From contig JAPLDF010000070.1 in the NCBI GenBank assembly GCA_026391835.1, positions 1 through 64,000 on the forward strand: DNA of 64,000 nucleotides. Direction: 5' to 3'. Positions 1 to 11,300 of the stretch are shown piece after piece. Position 1 is the stretch's first letter. Every line of letters starts with the position of its first letter. Both the position numbers and the translations under genes were made by a program. Below the pieces are notes generated by a model. It searched no databases, was not told where the DNA came from, and saw nothing but the letters and a program-made list of their open reading frames with translations. The stretch comes from Bacteroidota bacterium. Lineage in GTDB: Bacteria; Bacteroidota; Bacteroidia; Bacteroidales; FEN-979.

Positions 1-1700
1 CGGACCGTCGCAACTGATTGACCCGTTTGTAAATGTCGGTGTAACGGTAACCGTGGCGATAACCGGTGATGTGGTTGTGTTGGTGGCCGTAAATGATGCG
101 ATATCCCCGGTTCCGCTCGCGCCAAGCCCGATGGACGTTGTGTTGTTTGTCCAGCTGTAGCTTGTCGTGCCCCCGGTATGTGTTGTGCTGAACGATGCAG
201 AGGTCATGGCATTGTTGCAAACGACCTGGTCTGCCGGATCGTTGACCTGGCCGGAAGGGTTTACCGTAATGTCGAAAGCCTGTGGAGTTCCATCGCAACT
301 GGCTGACCCGCTTGTAAATGTAGGTGTAACCGTAACGGTGGCTATGACAGGAGCCAGCCCGGTGTTTATGGCTGTAAAAGAAGTGATATCGCCTGTTCCC
401 GTGGCCCCCAGCCCGATGGAAGTCGTATTGTTTGCCCAGCTGTAGGTAGTCGTACCACCGGTGTTCAATGTGCCGAAGGTCACCGAGGTGAGCGCATTGT
501 TGCAGATGACCTGGTTAGCCGGATCGATCACATGGCCTGAGGGATTGACCGTAATTGTGAAGGATTCAGAAGGCCCGGTACAACTTTTCGAATCATTTGT
601 GAAGGTCGGAATAACGGCAATGGTCGCCACGACAGGTGCCAAACCGGTATTGATTGCAGTAAATGCGGTAATATCTCCGGTACCTGAGGCGCCGATTCCT
701 ATAGAGGGATCGCTGTTGGTCCAGTCATAGGTTGTCGTGCCTCCTGAACTGGTCGTGCCAAATGTTACAGAGGAAGGGGAACTGTTACAAACGACCTGGT
801 TGGCAGGATCATTGACCTGCCCCGATGGGTTGACGGTGATGGTGAACGTTTGCGGAGTCCCCACACAACTCACAAGTTGATTGGTAAAGGTCGGTGTTAC
901 CGTAATTGTGGCGACCACCGGTACGGTACCTGTATTGGTTGCAGTGAAGGTGGTAATATTTCCGCTTCCGCTGGCACCAAGCCCTACAGAGGTTGTCGTA
1001 TTGGCCCAGGTGTAGGTCGTCGTACCTCCAGTATTTAGTGTGCCAAAGGTTGCCGAGGCCGGCGCATTGTTGCAAACGACCTGGTCGGCGGGATCGTTCA
1101 CCTGGCCCGAAGGATTGACGGTTATTGTGAAGGTTTGCGAGGGACCGTCGCAACTGACTGACTCATTAGTAAAGGTAGGCGTTACCGTAACCGTAGCGAC
1201 GACCGGAGCCGTTGTTGTGTTTGTTGCTGTAAAGGATGCAATACTCCCGGTTCCGCCGGCATCAAGACCGATGGAAGTTGTCGTATTCGACCAGCTGTAT
1301 GTCGTGGTTCCTCCCGTATTTGTCGTGCCAAATGTTACTGAAGTCTGGGCGTTGTTGCAGACTACCTGGTCGGCCGGATCATTCACCCGGGCGATCGGAT
1401 TTACGGTAATTGTATAGGTTTGCGTTGCCCCGGGACACCCACCCACAGTGGGAATGACAGAGACCGTGGCGGTAACGGGCGCAGTGGTCGCATTGGTTGC
1501 GGTAAAGGCTGAGATATCACCTGTTCCGCTGGCGGCGAGGCCGATTGATGGTGTGCTGTTTGTCCAGGCAAACGTAGCTATTGCCCCTGCCGGGCTGCTG
1601 ACCGGGGTAACAACAACGGCATCGCCGTTGCAGTAGGCCTGGTTGGCAATGGGGTCGACCGTTGTCAAAGCAGCTACCGACACCGGGATGATTTTTTCAT
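1..1700 (-). repeat. Six tandem coding repeats, 285-bp period
   Basis: The same block recurs with its ACCTGGT core at 224, 509, 794, 1079 and 1364 (spacing exactly 285 bases, 95 codons) and in a shorter, diverged form at 1637 (spacing 273). The array continues off the left edge. It encodes PKD-like domains. The equal spacing and strong DNA similarity suggest recent duplication or gene conversion, with copy number likely to vary between strains. Confidence 0.85.
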
Positions 1701-3027
1701 TGGGGCATCCTTCGGTAGAATATGCAGTAAGCTTTACATTAAAGATCCCTTCGGCAGTAAACGTGTGGATTGGATTCTGTTCATGCTGTATCGGCTGGAG
1801 GTCCCCGAAATCCCAGTCCCATGCAACGATATCATTCTGGTTCGTAGAGCTCTGGTCGGTGAATTGTGTGGGTTGACCCAGGCACGCCGGCACATGGATG
1901 AAGTCAGCAGTAACGATCGTATAGTGCAGAACATTGGTGATATGTGCAGTACACCCGTTGTTGGATGTCACATCCACCCAGTATTGCGCTCCTTCCTGGG
2001 GATTGGTAATGGTAATGGAAGGTGTGGTTTCTGTGGTACTCCATAAGTATGAAGCAAAGCCCGGAGGGGCTGTAAGAATGGCATTCGGAGCATTGTCGCA
2101 GAGGGCAGTCTGTATGGTAAGGGCACTGCAGTATGTGGAAATGTAGGCATAGCCCCGATGGGCCGTGTGAGAGCATCCACGTGTTGTAAAGACAATCTGA
2201 ACGGGGCTGAATGCAACAAGTGTTGAAAGATCAAGGGCAATGGTTGTCCAGTCATGCCAGTAAAGATGGATCGGGCTGGTTGGTGTCCCTGCATTTTTAT
2301 AAATCCATTCAGGTGGAACAACACAGCCGGGGTCTGTTGGAAGACAGGATGGGGCTACAAATTCATAAAAACCGCAGACTCCTCCCAGCGGATCACCCGT
2401 GAGTGTCTGCACCTGGATGGTAAATTCAGGCATTTCAGCTGCCGGGTGATTGTAGGACTCAAGCACAGAGGCCCACCTGTAAACGAAAAGATAGTTGTCT
2501 GCGCCAATATTTACCGTGTATTTCAATTGTTCGGCATGGCCTCCTCCACTTGCATCGCCAAGCCTGGCCGAATGGGTTTCCCCCGGAAAAACAGTTGTGA
2601 GCGGATCGCCGATCAAAGGATCAAAAACCTGGGCGCCCAGTGGCATGATGACATGCCGGGATGCACTGAACCCTGGAGTTACACATGGTAAAAAAGTTAT
2701 TTTACCAGCGCCGTTCGGACCACTGAATGTTCCGTAGCATCCATCCCAATTTGAAAAATCGCCTAGCGAAAAATCAGAGTTGGGGCAGGTTGTCACCAAC
2801 GTTTTAGGTGCATGATAGCGAAAAAACATGGAAGGATCAGGATCAGAAATAAGCTGGGTCCCCAGGTTATATTTTGGCTCAGGGCCGGGTTTTACAAATG
2901 TTTTCTCTTCCTCCTGTGCTGTGACTTTCAAAAAGGGATGGAAAGATATTAGGATAAATGTAATGGAGATGAGTCTGACCAGGAGAAGTTTATTATAGGA
3001 TGATTTTCCGGTAAAGGTCGGTTTCAT
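1..3027 (-). CDS. Giant secreted PKD-like repeat protein, C-terminus cut by window edge
   Basis: An open frame of 1009 codons runs from an ATG at 3027 to the left edge with no stop, so the C-terminus is outside the window. Residues 1-38 form a long signal peptide ending near VTAQ. An N-terminal domain of about 330 residues resembles lectin/MAM-type surface domains only loosely, and I do not recognise it. Near residue 400 a classic PKD domain is visible (WDWDFGD, then NPIHTFTAEG). From about residue 445 onward PKD-like repeats of 95 residues follow, each with a VNDPADQVVCNN-like opening, TTYSWTN and TITVNP. It is the most downstream of four co-directional giant genes. By analogy with them a FISUMP domain may lie beyond the edge, but that is inference. 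Likely role: secreted or surface adhesin/structural protein; no ligand can be named. Confidence 0.85.
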   Translation of the reverse strand, partial: MKPTFTGKSSYNKLLLVRLISITFILISFHPFLKVTAQEEEKTFVKPGPEPKYNLGTQLISDPDPSMFFRYHAPKTLVTTCPNSDFSLGDFSNWDGCYGTFSGPNGAGKITFLPCVTPGFSASRHVIMPLGAQVFDPLIGDPLTTVFPGETHSARLGDASGGGHAEQLKYTVNIGADNYLFVYRWASVLESYNHPAAEMPEFTIQVQTLTGDPLGGVCGFYEFVAPSCLPTDPGCVVPPEWIYKNAGTPTSPIHLYWHDWTTIALDLSTLVAFSPVQIVFTTRGCSHTAHRGYAYISTYCSALTIQTALCDNAPNAILTAPPGFASYLWSTTETTPSITITNPQEGAQYWVDVTSNNGCTAHITNVLHYTIVTADFIHVPACLGQPTQFTDQSSTNQNDIVAWDWDFGDLQPIQHEQNPIHTFTAEGIFNVKLTAYSTEGCPNEKIIPVSVAALTTVDPIANQAYCNGDAVVVTPVSSPAGAIATFAWTNSTPSIGLAASGTGDISAFTATNATTAPVTATVSVIPTVGGCPGATQTYTITVNPIARVNDPADQVVCNNAQTSVTFGTTNTGGTTTYSWSNTTTSIGLDAGGTGSIASFTATNTTTAPVVATVTVTPTFTNESVSCDGPSQTFTITVNPSGQVNDPADQVVCNNAPASATFGTLNTGGTTTYTWANTTTSVGLGASGSGNITTFTATNTGTVPVVATITVTPTFTNQLVSCVGTPQTFTITVNPSGQVNDPANQVVCNSSPSSVTFGTTSSGGTTTYDWTNSDPSIGIGASGTGDITAFTAINTGLAPVVATIAVIPTFTNDSKSCTGPSESFTITVNPSGHVIDPANQVICNNALTSVTFGTLNTGGTTTYSWANNTTSIGLGATGTGDITSFTAINTGLAPVIATVTVTPTFTSGSASCDGTPQAFDITVNPSGQVNDPADQVVCNNAMTSASFSTTHTGGTTSYSWTNNTTSIGLGASGTGDIASFTATNTTTSPVIATVTVTPTFTNGSISCDGP

Positions 3028-3090
3028 TGGCAAAAGGATTGGCTTATATATAAACTCTTTAAATGGTAAGAGACCAGTATTTTCAGTCTA

Positions 3091-3120
3091 TAAAGTTACT
3101 CTTTTTTTTTACCTAACAAT
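3091..3120 (-). promoter_or_regulatory. Promoter of the left-edge giant gene (shared type)
   Basis: Read on the minus strand: ATTG, an 18-base spacer starting TTAGGT, then TAACTTTA, about 64 bases before the ATG at 3027. This is close to the Bacteroidota consensus TTTG-N19-TAnnTTTG. The spacer start TTAGGT is shared with the promoter at 8283-8313 and nearly so with that at 12692-12722. Confidence 0.55.
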
Positions 3121-3142
3121 CTGTTTTAAAAACTTTTTTCGA

Positions 3143-6100
3143 TCAGTCTTTGACACACCTGACAGGGAACGCATTGGCCTTGGAACTTTCATACCTTGAA
3201 ACGGAAGGATTTATTGTGTTTATACCCCTTGCTATTGGCTTACTTCCTGAAAGAGCAGAGCTCCAGAACATTGTAGCCGTTGGACTGCCGGAGGTGAAGG
3301 CCCATGAGTTGTTCATATAATAGATACCGTTGAGCAGGGTGTGGAATCCGTTCGGGTAGATGAGATAGCTTCCTGCAATTCCATCGCCGTAAGACATATT
3401 GGCAACTGCATCGATCAGGTCCTGCCATTCCTGCAATGAAGGAACATGCCAGCCCGGCGGGCAAACTCCTTTCGCCCATCCCGGGGTACCGCCGTATTGC
3501 ATGAGTTCATCCCACTGGTAGTAACCGCCATAGGTTTCACATGAATTGTCATTGGTTGCACAATACCGTTCGGGAATACAGTTGTCGGTTTGTGGCTGAC
3601 TTGATGCACTTGTCATACCCCAGTTAAGGTTTTTAAGCATCCAGCAGGCTGTTCTTCCGTGCGCGGTAACAGTGGTGGTGGGATATTTATTCGTGACCGG
3701 GTCAGGGTTACGGGGGTCGGTAAAGGTGCTGTTTACGCAGGAGTAGTTTGCATTTGAAGGACCAACGGTAATGGTTTTGCTATCGGTGGCCAGGCAGCCA
3801 TTTACATCGGTATAGGTAAAAGACACGAGATGACTGGCTGGACTCAGTGCCGAAGGATCCAGGAGGCTGCCGGCAACAAGCGTTCCATCAATGTAATATT
3901 TTCCTCCGTTCCCGAGGGGAGTGCCTCCCCTGAGCAGGAAAGGTTTTGCATTGCTGGTGGTTACCAGGTCGAAGCAAGCTGAAAGTGATACGGTTGGCGG
4001 GATAAATACTGTAATCGGGAAAGGAGGGGATTGAGGGCCGGAAATACATCCGGATTTGTTTCCCTGCACAAAAAGATTCCCGGATGAAGATGCAGGATCG
4101 AATGCAACATCGGCATTGGTCCCGTTATTTGTGATCGTAACTCCTGCAGGCAATTGATACCACCAGGTGTAACTGTCGGCATTGTTGATTGCTGCGACAG
4201 TGTAGTTATTTGTCAGCTTCTGGCAAACAGACGGAGGGCCCGATATTGTACCTGCCTGGTCAGGAATGAGTTTCAGGGAAACAGGAAATGCCGGGGCTGA
4301 TGCCGAACACACTACCCCAGACGGATAGGTGATGCTCTCTGTCATATTCACCGAAACAGGATTGGTATTGCCCCAGGTAACTGAAATGCTTGAACCTGTC
4401 CCGGTAGCAGGAGATCCCCCGCTGATCGTCCAGGAATATGCCAGGTTTGCCTGTGGTGCCCCTACCGAATAAGTGGCCGAACTGAATCCGCAGGGGTTAA
4501 CCGGACCCGAAATCACCGGGGTGGGTGACGGGTGGATGGTTACAGGATAAACGGCAGTGGTCGTAATGCAATTGGTGAGGTAGTTCTGATCAATTTCAGT
4601 GAGCTGAATGGTTCCTGAGGGTCCGGCTCCCCAGTCAACAGAAATGGAGTTGGCAGGGTTCACAGCATAGAATGCCGCTCCGGTGACTGTCCAGAGGTAA
4701 TCATGGTTGACAAAACCAGGGGTCGAGTACACTGTAGCCGATTGGTTCTGGCACACTTCGGGTGGACCGGTGATGAGTGGCGCCGGCAGAGGGTTGACAT
4801 AGATCTTATAATCGGCCGGTGCGCCGGGACATGGCATTCCGCTTTGTGACGAGGGGATGACATGGTAGTTGACATATCCCTGTACTGCAGAGGGGTTTAA
4901 AATTGTTTGTTGAGGTATATTACCGGTTCCTGGTGTTGTTTGAAAGCCGGTGATGGCGGGCGAAGAAGGCGATGCAGTCCATTCATAGGTTGTACCGGCA
5001 ACAGTGGCGTTAAGCTGGACCTCTGCGCTCAATCCACCTGAACATATTTCCTGGAACAAGGGTGATGTAGTGACGGTAGGGCTCGGGTTTACCTGGACCT
5101 GGTAATTTAATGGTGTGCCGGCACATCCCGAAACAGAAGGCGTAATAGTATAGGTGGCATAACTGGGAACCTGGTCAATGTTGGAGATCGCTGTAGCCGG
5201 AATCGGGTTTCCATTTATAACAGGTCCCGGGCAGGCCGGGATTCCCGGATCACAGCTCACAGTCCAGCCATAATCTACGGGAAGGGTTGTTACATCGGAG
5301 TTCAGGAACACAGGCTCTGTCAGTCCACCGGAGCAGATGATCTGTGGATTTGGAGGTGAAGCAGGTAGAAGAACATCCGGGCGGGGGTTGACTTTGATGG
5401 TATAAGTTGACGGAGTGCCGATGCATGTGCCTATTGATGCCGTGACCGTGTAGGTGGCATTCTGGGTGATGTTGGTCGGATTGTTGATTGTTGCCGAAGG
5501 GATCGATATGGGCTGAATGCCTCCGCCACCCGCCGGGCAGTTTGTAATGCCGGCATCACATCCGGTAGTCCAGGTAAATGATACTGTGGCTCCAACCGCA
5601 TCTGTGTTTAACTCGATCGGGGTTGACGGAGAATTGGAACAAACGGTTTGTTCTGCCGGATCCGGAAGGATTGTTGACGGACCCGGGTTTACATTGAGGG
5701 TATATCCCGTGGCGGGCGAGGTACAGCCGGCGGCTGTGGGAATGATTGAAAAAGTTACGGGTTCTATGGTATGCCCGGCATTGAAAAACTGTTGCCCGAT
5801 AGGGTTTGAATTTCCGGCAACGGACGGGTAAGGAGTGATGTTCACTGAATATCCTGAGGCGGACCAGTTGAAGATTGTTCCGGGAACCTGCGAGAATAAG
5901 GGGATATTGGTATACTCGCCGGAGCACATGGTTGAAGTAGCTGTTGGCGAGATGGTTATGTCGGGAAAAGCATTCACGGCTATGCTTATATTGACGGGAT
6001 TCCCCACACACGCGTTAAGGGTGGGGGTGACCCAGTAATTGACGGTGCCAGGCAGGTAAATGCCTGTGTTAAGGTTAAGTACTTCGTTTCTCAGGTCGCC

Positions 6101-8251
6101 ATTGGTCACCGGGGTAGTATAGCCATAAACCCTGCCGTCGGGATTGGTGGCGGTCCAAGAAAACGTTGACCCGGCAGGCGTTGATTGGAGGATGATTGTC
6201 GGTGAGGATCCCGTGCAGATATTTTCGCCCGGGGAGCTGGAAACGGCAGGAATGGACCTGATTTCAGCTATAAACGGTGTTCTTGATGCACTGGTGCAAT
6301 GGGTGGCATAAGTCACATTCACAGCCTGGGCATAATAAGTTGTGGTTGCCGACAGGAATGGTGTGGTAAAGGAATTGCCTGTACCGACCAAGGTACCGCC
6401 AACAGCCGCAGTATACCATTCAACATCGGTATTTGCAGCAGGGACAGCACTTAATGTCAAATTACCGTTTCCGCAACGAAAAAATGGCGGGGTTAGCGCA
6501 GTTGGCGGATTTGGAACAGCAATTGCATGAACGACAATTTCTGTCCGGGTATCACTGACGCAGAAGTATGGTGAAATGGGGACATAGGCTTCAGCGAAGA
6601 AGGAAAAGGTTCCTGTTGTTGCCAGAGTCCAGGCAAACGGTACCCCGGAATTGGAGGTGCCCAGCGGAACGCCACCTGTTGCCTGGGTATACCATCTTAC
6701 AACTTCCCCATTCAGCACTATACCCACCAGGTTTACCACCCCAGGCCCGCACCGGTCAAAATTCCCGATAACGGTCGGCGGGGGAGGGGTTACAATCTGC
6801 GTGGTGCTGAGGGTTGCCTGGCTTGTACTGGATGAATACCACCAGGTGTTGATCATCTTATCGTGACATTCAGTGGAACTTGTTTCCCACGGGTGGCACC
6901 CGGGGATCCCAGTGATACTGCCCGGTGCACAACCTGTAAAGTTGCTCCCGGTTGGCGGGGCAGCGCAGGGCTGGCCTCCTGTTCCAACGGTTAACTGCGT
7001 ATCGTCCCAGAATGAGTTTGGGCTCTCTCCTGATGGGTTCGGTGGCCTGATGAGCGTAATTTCAAATCCCTTTGGGTTTGCTTCAATATCCCATAAAGGC
7101 AGGTTTGTAAGTCCGTTCACATAGGTAATATGGATGCTTACCAGCGTTCCGTCGGGAACCATGTTCCCGTTTCCATCCTTTCCGTCCCAGGGAACCTGGT
7201 TTATGCCTGGTGTAACAACAATGCCGTTGAAATAAACGTCTGTCGCCGGACTCCCGTAAGGTAAAGTTATTTTTATGTCAACATTACCTGCCTTGTTAAC
7301 ATCAATGTATATGATCTTTCTTCCGCTGCAAAGGGGATAAGCCTGATCGCTTTCAATTTTAGGGTAGGCTGGCTGGCCAACCAGGGCACCGTAAAATCCA
7401 TCCGGATAAGCAATGGCATCAGGGTTGTTCAGAAATATCTTGTATTGTGCGATCCCGGGAAATGCCGACGACGTATTGGTGTTTTTTGACTGGCAATCTG
7501 TGGTGAAGTTGCCGGTATTCAGGCAGCCGTAAGGGTTGCAAAACATTGAAAACTGCCCCACATGGGCATCCTTGTACTGGCAGCTGGTAACGATCCCGTC
7601 ATCTGAATAGACGAAAAGTTTGCCGGAAAAAGAGCCGGCCGGCGACGGATTGGGGCCGCCTTGGGCGAGCGTGGCCCAAAATTGCCATCCCTGCGAATAT
7701 AATCGCCCGTTTATAGCATCGGCGGGAACGGCAACCGTAACTGCACTTGTTCCTGTTACTACCTGGAAATCAAAAAGATCAAAATCGACGGCTCCTGAAA
7801 ACTGGATGTAATAATCCCCGGTGGGACCACCTGCCGGGACCTTGTATTTTATCGGGTGAAACCCCCCGGAAGTGAAAAACGGGCCGATACATGCTTTGGT
7901 ATAGTTTGGGATGTACCCGGAGTCGGCGGGGGCATTTGGGCAGGCCCCCGAAAGTACTGTAACTCCGGAAGGATTTTTTAACATATAGCTCACGGTGGTC
8001 CCATCCCATGTTCTCAATCCGAATAAGATGGATTCAAACTCATTGGAAATATGGATGTAGAGCCTGTAATTGGACTGGGCAGCGTAAGTAGCAAAACTTC
8101 GGAGACCACTTGTGGTGATGCGCAATGCCCCGGAATCTGTTGCCAGCGGCCTGAGCTGTTTGGTGCCTTCCGAAAAACAGGTGGATGGCAGAAAAAACAG
8201 GAACAAGGCCCAAAGGATTACAACCCTTTTCCAAGGTAATTCTATCAACAT
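3143..8251 (-). CDS. Giant secreted protein with PKD/Ig-like domains and FISUMP C-terminus
   Basis: 1702 residues. Signal peptide at 1-27 (hydrophobic, ending near TCFS). Residues 28 to about 470 form a domain I do not recognise, shared with the gene at 8397-12653; common landmarks are YRLYIHIS, QYKIFLNNPD, VNGLTNLPL and FWDD. Ig-like and PKD-like domains then fill about 490-1500 (repeated blocks ending in VNP; a late SYTWWYQLPAGV block). Residues about 1505-1702 are a FISUMP domain (Fibrobacter succinogenes major paralogous family) with CPPGWHVPS, FWSSAL and terminal RCVKD. There is no T9SS sorting domain at the C-terminus. Probably exported and cell-surface or matrix associated. It has its own promoter at 8283-8313. 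Confidence 0.88.
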   Translation of the reverse strand: MLIELPWKRVVILWALFLFFLPSTCFSEGTKQLRPLATDSGALRITTSGLRSFATYAAQSNYRLYIHISNEFESILFGLRTWDGTTVSYMLKNPSGVTVLSGACPNAPADSGYIPNYTKACIGPFFTSGGFHPIKYKVPAGGPTGDYYIQFSGAVDFDLFDFQVVTGTSAVTVAVPADAINGRLYSQGWQFWATLAQGGPNPSPAGSFSGKLFVYSDDGIVTSCQYKDAHVGQFSMFCNPYGCLNTGNFTTDCQSKNTNTSSAFPGIAQYKIFLNNPDAIAYPDGFYGALVGQPAYPKIESDQAYPLCSGRKIIYIDVNKAGNVDIKITLPYGSPATDVYFNGIVVTPGINQVPWDGKDGNGNMVPDGTLVSIHITYVNGLTNLPLWDIEANPKGFEITLIRPPNPSGESPNSFWDDTQLTVGTGGQPCAAPPTGSNFTGCAPGSITGIPGCHPWETSSTECHDKMINTWWYSSSTSQATLSTTQIVTPPPPTVIGNFDRCGPGVVNLVGIVLNGEVVRWYTQATGGVPLGTSNSGVPFAWTLATTGTFSFFAEAYVPISPYFCVSDTRTEIVVHAIAVPNPPTALTPPFFRCGNGNLTLSAVPAANTDVEWYTAAVGGTLVGTGNSFTTPFLSATTTYYAQAVNVTYATHCTSASRTPFIAEIRSIPAVSSSPGENICTGSSPTIILQSTPAGSTFSWTATNPDGRVYGYTTPVTNGDLRNEVLNLNTGIYLPGTVNYWVTPTLNACVGNPVNISIAVNAFPDITISPTATSTMCSGEYTNIPLFSQVPGTIFNWSASGYSVNITPYPSVAGNSNPIGQQFFNAGHTIEPVTFSIIPTAAGCTSPATGYTLNVNPGPSTILPDPAEQTVCSNSPSTPIELNTDAVGATVSFTWTTGCDAGITNCPAGGGGIQPISIPSATINNPTNITQNATYTVTASIGTCIGTPSTYTIKVNPRPDVLLPASPPNPQIICSGGLTEPVFLNSDVTTLPVDYGWTVSCDPGIPACPGPVINGNPIPATAISNIDQVPSYATYTITPSVSGCAGTPLNYQVQVNPSPTVTTSPLFQEICSGGLSAEVQLNATVAGTTYEWTASPSSPAITGFQTTPGTGNIPQQTILNPSAVQGYVNYHVIPSSQSGMPCPGAPADYKIYVNPLPAPLITGPPEVCQNQSATVYSTPGFVNHDYLWTVTGAAFYAVNPANSISVDWGAGPSGTIQLTEIDQNYLTNCITTTAVYPVTIHPSPTPVISGPVNPCGFSSATYSVGAPQANLAYSWTISGGSPATGTGSSISVTWGNTNPVSVNMTESITYPSGVVCSASAPAFPVSLKLIPDQAGTISGPPSVCQKLTNNYTVAAINNADSYTWWYQLPAGVTITNNGTNADVAFDPASSSGNLFVQGNKSGCISGPQSPPFPITVFIPPTVSLSACFDLVTTSNAKPFLLRGGTPLGNGGKYYIDGTLVAGSLLDPSALSPASHLVSFTYTDVNGCLATDSKTITVGPSNANYSCVNSTFTDPRNPDPVTNKYPTTTVTAHGRTACWMLKNLNWGMTSASSQPQTDNCIPERYCATNDNSCETYGGYYQWDELMQYGGTPGWAKGVCPPGWHVPSLQEWQDLIDAVANMSYGDGIAGSYLIYPNGFHTLLNGIYYMNNSWAFTSGSPTATMFWSSALSGSKPIARGINTINPSVSRYESSKANAFPVRCVKD

Positions 8252-8282
8252 AGTTAACTGTGTACCAACCTGATTTAAATTG

Positions 8283-8313
8283 CTAAATTACAAAATTTTG
8301 CGCACCTAACAAA
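8283..8313 (-). promoter_or_regulatory. Promoter of giant gene 3143-8251 (shared type)
   Basis: Minus strand: TTTG, exactly 19 bases beginning TTAGGT, then TAATTTAG, 32 bases before the ATG at 8251. Matches the Bacteroidota TTTG-N19-TAnnTTTG layout with one mismatch in the -7 box. Confidence 0.6.
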
Positions 8314-8396
8314 CCATTTTCACCTGTTTTTGCCAGGCAGACAGGATTATCTAATCATAGACTCTGAAACACGTGAAAAGTTGCCTGAAAAGCGAA

Positions 8397-11300
8397 TTAG
8401 TCCTTAACACACCTCACAGGAAATGAATTGGCTTTGGAACTTTCGTAATAGGAAACCGACGGGTTGGGAACATTGAGCCCCCTTGCGACCGGCTTTCCTC
8501 CGGCAAGGGATGACGTCCAGAACATGGTGGCCTTCATGCTGCTGGCGTCAGTAAATGACCAGGTTGTATTTAAGTAATAGATTCCGTTCAAAACTGCACT
8601 GAACCCGGATGGCAGCGGGTTTTTAAGCGATCCTGCAGCGATTCCGTTGCCCTGGTAGACATTGATGAGATCCTGCCATTCAACCGCGGTAGGCACATGC
8701 CATTCAGGCGGACAAAGCCCCTGTATGTTTTGCCCGACAGCAGGGACCTGGTACTGCATGAGTTCGTCCCACTGGTAAAGTCCGCCATAGCTGGTACAAT
8801 TGGCATCTGTTGAAGCACAATATTTTTCGGGTGAGCAGTTGTCGCTCTGGGGCTGCAGGTCGGAAGTTTTTTGTAGCGGGTAATTCAGATTCGTCCGCAT
8901 CCAGCAACGTCCTCCAATGGTTAGTGCACTGTAGAGCTGCTGATCCCGGGAATCTCTAAAGGTCGCAGGACAATTAAGCAGGTTGCTTCCGGCGATCACC
9001 GCAACGGGAACAGAAGGTGATGTGTTTATACAGGCGTTGACGTCGGTGTAAGTATAGGTGACAAGGTGGGTAGCAACTGAGAGCCCAGATGGGGTGAACA
9101 TATTACCAACGGCAGGATTCCCGTCGATATAATACTGGCCGCCCGCTGGCACTCCTCCCTTCAGGGTAAACGGCTTCGAAGTGGTGGTGGTGACCGGATC
9201 GTTGCACGCTGTAAGTGCAACATAAGGGAGTGGATTTATTGTGATTGCAAACGGAGGCGACGTTGATCCCGATGCACACCCCGACTTGTTTCCCTTTACA
9301 AAAAGATTACCGCTGATGGCTGGGGCAGTGAAAGATACATCGGCGCTCGTCCCGTTGTTTGTGATGGATACCCCCGCTGAAGGAACATACCACCATGTAT
9401 AACTGTCGGCATTGTTTATGGGAGCAACCGTATAGTGTTTTATCAGCGACAGGCAGGTAACCGATGGGCCTGATATCGCTCCTGCAGGATCGGGGGTAAG
9501 GTTCAGCGTAATTGACTGCGTGGCTGAACCGGAGCAAACTACCCCTGCGGCGTAAGTAACGCTCTCCATAACGGTGACAGAATTTCCCGGTAAGAGATTG
9601 CTGTTGCCCCAGATTACGCTGATGTCTGGATTTCCTCCGGCAACAGGGGTTCCCCCGGCAACGGTCCATTGGTAAGAATGATTTAACTGTGGTGCACCGG
9701 CCGGGGTATAGGTGACCATGCTGTTCCCGCAGGGATTAAGGGTAATCGGACTGGCTGTGAGGACCGGGGCAGGATTCGGGTTGATTGTAATTGAATGGTA
9801 AAAGGGAGTTGTAGGAGTACACCCGTCTCCTGAGGTGGGTGTCACGCTGATTTGCACATTTACCGGTGAATTCCCTGAATTGCTGATGATTTCATGCAAA
9901 TCGCCGGAGCCACCGGTGTTCAGCATGGTGACTGTGGGCGGCAGCGGAAGGACAACCATCCAGGCATATGTTGGTGAAGAACCGAAGGAGGAAGAAAAGT
10001 AAACATCCGCCATGCTGCCAGAACAAATTGAGGGAGTCGGGGTGGTGAAAATAACATCAGGAGATGGATTTATGTTGATCCGGTATGTGGAGGGGTCGCC
10101 CACGCAGGAACTGCCTCCTGATAATACCGGCGTGATTACATAATCAACATACTGCGCTGATCCAGTAGGATTCGATATCGTTTGGGCAGGCAGCGTCAGC
10201 ATATTGGTTGCAGATGCGGTAAAACCGGTCAGTGTAATATCAGATGGTGCGGCAATCCAGTCGAAACTGACAATTGCAGGTGGCAGGGGAATTGGCAAAA
10301 GGGGGACTGCCACACTCTCCTGGCCTGAACAAACATCCTGGCTCAGGATGGTATTTCCCAATGCCGGTTTTGGATTGATATGTATGGTGAAGTCGGAAGA
10401 GGGGCCATTGCATACCTGGTTTCCCGAAGCGTTCATGGAGGCCGTTACCGAAAAAACCACATCCTGAATCTGCCCAGTCAGGTTTACCGGGCTTGCAGCT
10501 GGTATTTCAGGCAGGAGAATGGCACTGCCTGCGGGAGGACAGTTGCTGACATTGATTGAATTACATGCAACAGTCCAGCTGTAGCCGACGCCCGCACTTA
10601 ATACATTACTTGACAAAACGATCGGCGGAGATGTGCTTCCACTGCAGAGTTCCTGGGGGTTTGCCGGACTGGTAAACAGCACCCCGGGTGTTGGATTCAC
10701 GGTGATCAGGTAGTTAAAGGTTGAGCCGGAACACCCAAGGCTTACCGGTGTTATCGCGATGTTCACATCTTCAGTGACATTCGCGGAATTTAAATATGCC
10801 TGGGAAATCTGGTTGGGCGTACTTCCGGATGGGTTGGGGAAGGTGAGTTTTGACGGATCAACAGCAACGGCTGTCCAGTTAAAGGTTGTATTGTTGATGG
10901 TGCCGGGAACATTGGAAGCCAGATCTATCGTTGCTGTAGTATTGTTGCAAATGGTAAGCGGTGAGGCCGGAGTTGGCTGTACGTTGGGAGTCGGTTTGAT
11001 TGTAATGGCCAGCTGGGCGATCGGACCAGGGTCAGGGCAGTTGTCGTTAGTGCCGAAAACCGCTATAAACCCTGATGTTGCATTCGAAGCAAAAGTGATG
11101 GTGACAAAGTTATCTCCCGGATTCACCTGGGTGATGGTTGCCCCTGTCCCGGTATAACTCCAGTGATAAATGGAAGTATTTGGTTCAATGAATACCGAAA
11201 ACGGAACATTTGACATATTGGCACACAAACTGGTGGCCGGTTGTTGGAACGTAAGTGTCTGTGCAGCCCGTTTGTGAATATAACTAACAGGATATGGAAC

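Noticed and set aside
1-1700. Possible CRISPR-like or non-coding satellite array
   Set aside because: The 285-bp units are coding, with no short direct repeats separated by unique spacers.
1-2740. Several plus-strand open frames of 60-145 codons opposite the left giant gene
   Set aside because: They are antisense shadows of a continuous 1009-codon minus-strand frame with signal peptide and PKD-like repeats, and repeat in step with its 285-bp units.
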